Positions 6,257-8,079 of a DNA stretch of 8,079 nucleotides are shown piece after piece (the stretch's first letter is position 1; the number at the start of each line of letters is the position of its first letter). The position numbers and the translations under genes were made by a program. A model generated the notes under the pieces. It ran no database searches and had not been told where the DNA came from. It saw nothing but the letters and a program-made list of their open reading frames with translations. Origin of the DNA: Flavobacteriaceae bacterium (GTDB lineage Bacteria; Bacteroidota; Bacteroidia; Flavobacteriales; Flavobacteriaceae). The DNA is taken from contig JAIEMH010000052.1 of assembly GCA_019752245.1 (NCBI GenBank), positions 1 to 8,079 on the forward strand, in the 5' to 3' direction.

Positions 6257-6592
6257 ATGCGAAATTTTACTTCTATAAAGAGTAAGGGATATGCCTTTCT
6301 TTTTGTTTTGTTTTTTGCTTTATTGTCGTTTAACGTTTTTGTAGAAATAACACCAGCGGTTTCTTCTAATGCTGGAAACAATATAACGCTTTTAAGTGCT
6401 CGAGATTTGAATTCAAGATCATTTTTTAATGACATCGAAAACCATCGTTCAAAGTTTACTACTACCAACAGAGGTAATCAAAATTTTGGTTTTGATATGG
6501 TATGTATACATAAAATTCTATTCAGCTATATGTCTATACCAATTATCATAACAAAGCTTCCATTGAGCGAAACTTTTAAAATTATTTCTTGA
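6257..6592 (+). pseudogene. Truncated N-terminal copy of the downstream surface protein
   Basis: The frame encodes 111 residues. Residues 1-80 align closely with residues 9-90 of the large secreted protein starting at 6738: MRNFTSIKS against MQNFTFMKT, LFFALLSFNVFVE against LFFALMSFNVFAE, ITLLSARDLNSRSFF against ITALLSAPDLSSGSFL, and FGFD against YGFD. After that the homology stops abruptly (about 6496), and the last 31 residues are unlike the paralogue and look non-coding. The alanine expected at the -1 position of signal peptide cleavage in the paralogue (A37) is valine here (V29). The Cys at 67 of the paralogue (in NCAED) is also lost. A 12-bp perfect palindrome, TATGTATACATA, sits at 6501-6512 next to the break. 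This is most likely a remnant of a duplicated gene cut by deletion or recombination. A short secreted peptide is possible but less likely. Confidence 0.75.
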
Positions 6593-6682
6593 TGACATTT
6601 TACATTTGTTTTAAAAATCTATTTGATTTCAGTAGTCATTATTTTTTTGATGAAAAAACATGAAATTCTTTAATTGATTTTT

Positions 6683-6731
6683 AAATAATACAGCATTTCA
6701 AATAATACAGCATTTCAAATAATATCATTTT
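6683..6731. repeat. 17-bp tandem repeat, two perfect copies plus a partial third
   Basis: AAATAATACAGCATTTC occurs at 6683-6699 and 6700-6716 without change. A third, shortened copy (AAATAATATCATTTT) spans 6717-6731. The array ends 6 bp before the ATG of the surface protein, so it lies in its 5' untranslated region or promoter. The rest of the gap (6593-6682) holds a lone TACATTTG box at 6601-6608 and AT-rich sequence. Confidence 0.85.
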
Positions 6732-6737
6732 ATAATT

Positions 6738-8079
6738 ATGAATAATAAAACTACAAAAAGTATGCAAAATTTTACTTTTATGAAAACAAGTGGTAAAAGT
6801 TTACTTCTTATTTTGTTTTTTGCTTTAATGTCGTTTAATGTTTTTGCAGAAGGAACACCAACCGTTTCTCCTAATGCTGCCAACATTACGGCTTTATTAA
6901 GTGCGCCCGATTTAAGTAGTGGTTCTTTTTTGAATTGTGCTGAAGATAATCGAGTGAAGTTTATCGTTTCCGATAACGTAAATGAAAATCTTTACTATGG
7001 ATTTGATTGGCGCGGTTACGCTGTTGGATCACCTGCAAGAATTAATAATTTATACTACAAAATATACAACCCAAGTGGAACAGTTGTTTTGACTGCGCTA
7101 TGGAGTTCGACTACAGGAATTGCTGGTAGTATTGATAATCACCCACAGGCCTTAGCAGGTCCAAATATTGCTGGTACTGTTCCAACAGGATACACACCTT
7201 TGGTATTTGATCCTACTGTAAATGGAGAATATTGGATTGAATTTTATAGAAGTAATGATGGTGGTTTAACAGCAGATGTATCTGCAGCTACAGGACGTGC
7301 TGTTGGAGCTCTTTTTGATTTAACTGTTGCTAGAAATTCTGCTCCTTACACAAAGGTTAATGGAAGAGTAAGTTCTGATAAATGGGGATTTGTTGCTGTT
7401 TCAGCTACTTATGGAAACTTAGCAACAGCTAATGGTGAACCAGTTTTATATGCTTACACGACTGATCAATGTATTATAAAAATTGACTTTGAAGCCGGTT
7501 TTCAACCTATCGCATTTAATGTAGCTGTAAATAGCTACGGTACAACAAATGTTGGAGCATGGTCTACAACAAGAAGATCTAGAAATGATGTTACAGCACC
7601 AACATTAACAAATGGATATAAAGTTTTTTTAAATACACCAGATCCTGTATTATTTCCTGTTGCCTCAATACCAATAAGCCCAACGTTCTTATCGCCTGCT
7701 GTTACAGGTTGTGGTCCTTATAGTATTAGGTATAATGTGACTGAACCCGGCGACGTACGACTTTTTCTTAATTTAAACGGCGTTGCTGGTTTTCAAGCAG
7801 GAACTGCAGATAGAATTTTAGAGGCGTTCGATGTATTGGCTGGAAATAACACAATTGCATGGGATGGCTTAAATGGACTTGGTGTCGCTGTGCCTTCAGG
7901 TACTAATATAAATTTAGCTTTAACATTCTTAAAAGGGCGTTTCAATTTGCCATTATATGATGCAGAGCTAAACAAAAATGGAATTAGAGTTTCTATAACA
8001 GCACCAATTCCTGTAGCTAATGCACAAATGTATTGGGATGATTCGGCTCTTATAAATGTTGGGGCTGATTGTACTCTAC
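6738..8079 (+). CDS. Large secreted surface protein, probably T9SS-exported; 3' end outside the window
   Basis: The frame is open from the ATG at 6738 to the right edge: 447 codons, with the stop not reached. A signal peptide is clear (about 1-37: charged start, hydrophobic SLLLILFFALMSFNVF, cleavage likely after A37 before EGTP). ATG codons at residues 9 and 15 are alternative starts. The first, unusually basic, extends the n-region. The mature part is beta-rich, low in charge, and rich in Gly, Thr, Asn and aromatic residues, with few Cys (67, 245, 325, 445). Residues 364-393 (FDVLAGNNTIAWDGLNGLGVAVPSGTNI) resemble the FlgD-type Ig-like fold, whose hallmark is WDGxdxxGxxVPsGxY. FNLPLYDAELNKNGIRV (402-418) followed by YWDDS (432-436) recalls long Flavobacteriaceae proteins that end in a gliding-motility/T9SS sorting domain. 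The sorting domain itself would lie beyond the window, so T9SS export is inference. It is a paralogue of the truncated gene just upstream. It is more GC-rich and has more regular codon use than the decayed region before it. Confidence 0.82.
   Translation, partial: MNNKTTKSMQNFTFMKTSGKSLLLILFFALMSFNVFAEGTPTVSPNAANITALLSAPDLSSGSFLNCAEDNRVKFIVSDNVNENLYYGFDWRGYAVGSPARINNLYYKIYNPSGTVVLTALWSSTTGIAGSIDNHPQALAGPNIAGTVPTGYTPLVFDPTVNGEYWIEFYRSNDGGLTADVSAATGRAVGALFDLTVARNSAPYTKVNGRVSSDKWGFVAVSATYGNLATANGEPVLYAYTTDQCIIKIDFEAGFQPIAFNVAVNSYGTTNVGAWSTTRRSRNDVTAPTLTNGYKVFLNTPDPVLFPVASIPISPTFLSPAVTGCGPYSIRYNVTEPGDVRLFLNLNGVAGFQAGTADRILEAFDVLAGNNTIAWDGLNGLGVAVPSGTNINLALTFLKGRFNLPLYDAELNKNGIRVSITAPIPVANAQMYWDDSALINVGADCTL

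Noticed and set aside
6235..6468. A 77-codon minus-strand frame
   Set aside because: It overlaps the region homologous to the surface-protein N-terminus on the plus strand, where the paralogy proves the reading frame; the antisense frame has no signal of its own.
6622..6668. Hairpin formed by GATTTCA and TGAAATTC arms with T- and A-runs inside
   Set aside because: The arms are short with mismatches and a long AT-rich interior, so it is expected by chance in such DNA and is not a convincing terminator.
6683..6731. CRISPR-like direct repeats
   Set aside because: The 17-bp units abut without spacers and no cas genes are present; this is a simple tandem repeat.
7793..7975. A 60-codon minus-strand frame
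   Set aside because: It is antisense to the conserved FlgD-Ig-like part of the large secreted protein and shows no motif.

Overview
The window looks like a stretch of chromosome from a low-GC member of the Bacteroidota, most likely Flavobacterium or a close relative in the Flavobacteriaceae. The evidence is strong AT bias, promoter-like TAnnTTTG boxes in place of E. coli-type -10 boxes, no obvious Shine-Dalgarno sequences, a DUF1761 membrane protein, a FemAB-like acyltransferase of the kind common in this family, and a long secreted surface protein of type IX secretion system (T9SS) style. No tRNA, rRNA, CRISPR array, IS element or phage gene is visible.

Left part (1-3602): housekeeping-type genes. 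A truncated App1-type phosphatidate phosphatase (minus strand, running off the left edge) is divergent from a diacylglycerol/lipid kinase. Together they suggest opposing dephosphorylation and phosphorylation of lipids. The kinase meets a FemAB-like/GNAT-fold acyltransferase tail to tail, with the two stop codons touching. A pterin-4a-carbinolamine dehydratase follows, ending in a clean hairpin terminator that it shares face to face with a DUF1761 membrane protein.

Middle part (3603-5401): a secreted protein with eight plant-type leucine-rich repeats, a strong terminator, then a NarL/LuxR-type response regulator. The regulator has the best promoter in the window, whose -33 element lies in the T-tract of the preceding terminator. 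No sensor kinase is visible.

Right part (5402-8079): a zone of duplication and decay. Directly behind the response regulator lies a broken second copy with several frameshifts and stops but a well-kept DNA recognition helix. Next is a truncated copy of the N-terminus of a surface protein, then a 17-bp tandem repeat, then the full-length-type paralogue, which is open to the right edge (447 codons seen) and carries a FlgD-Ig-like segment. Two neighbouring gene families have thus each been duplicated, with one copy lost. I see no clear new defence or catalytic system. The most interesting material is the orphan regulator with its decayed twin, set between surface-protein genes.
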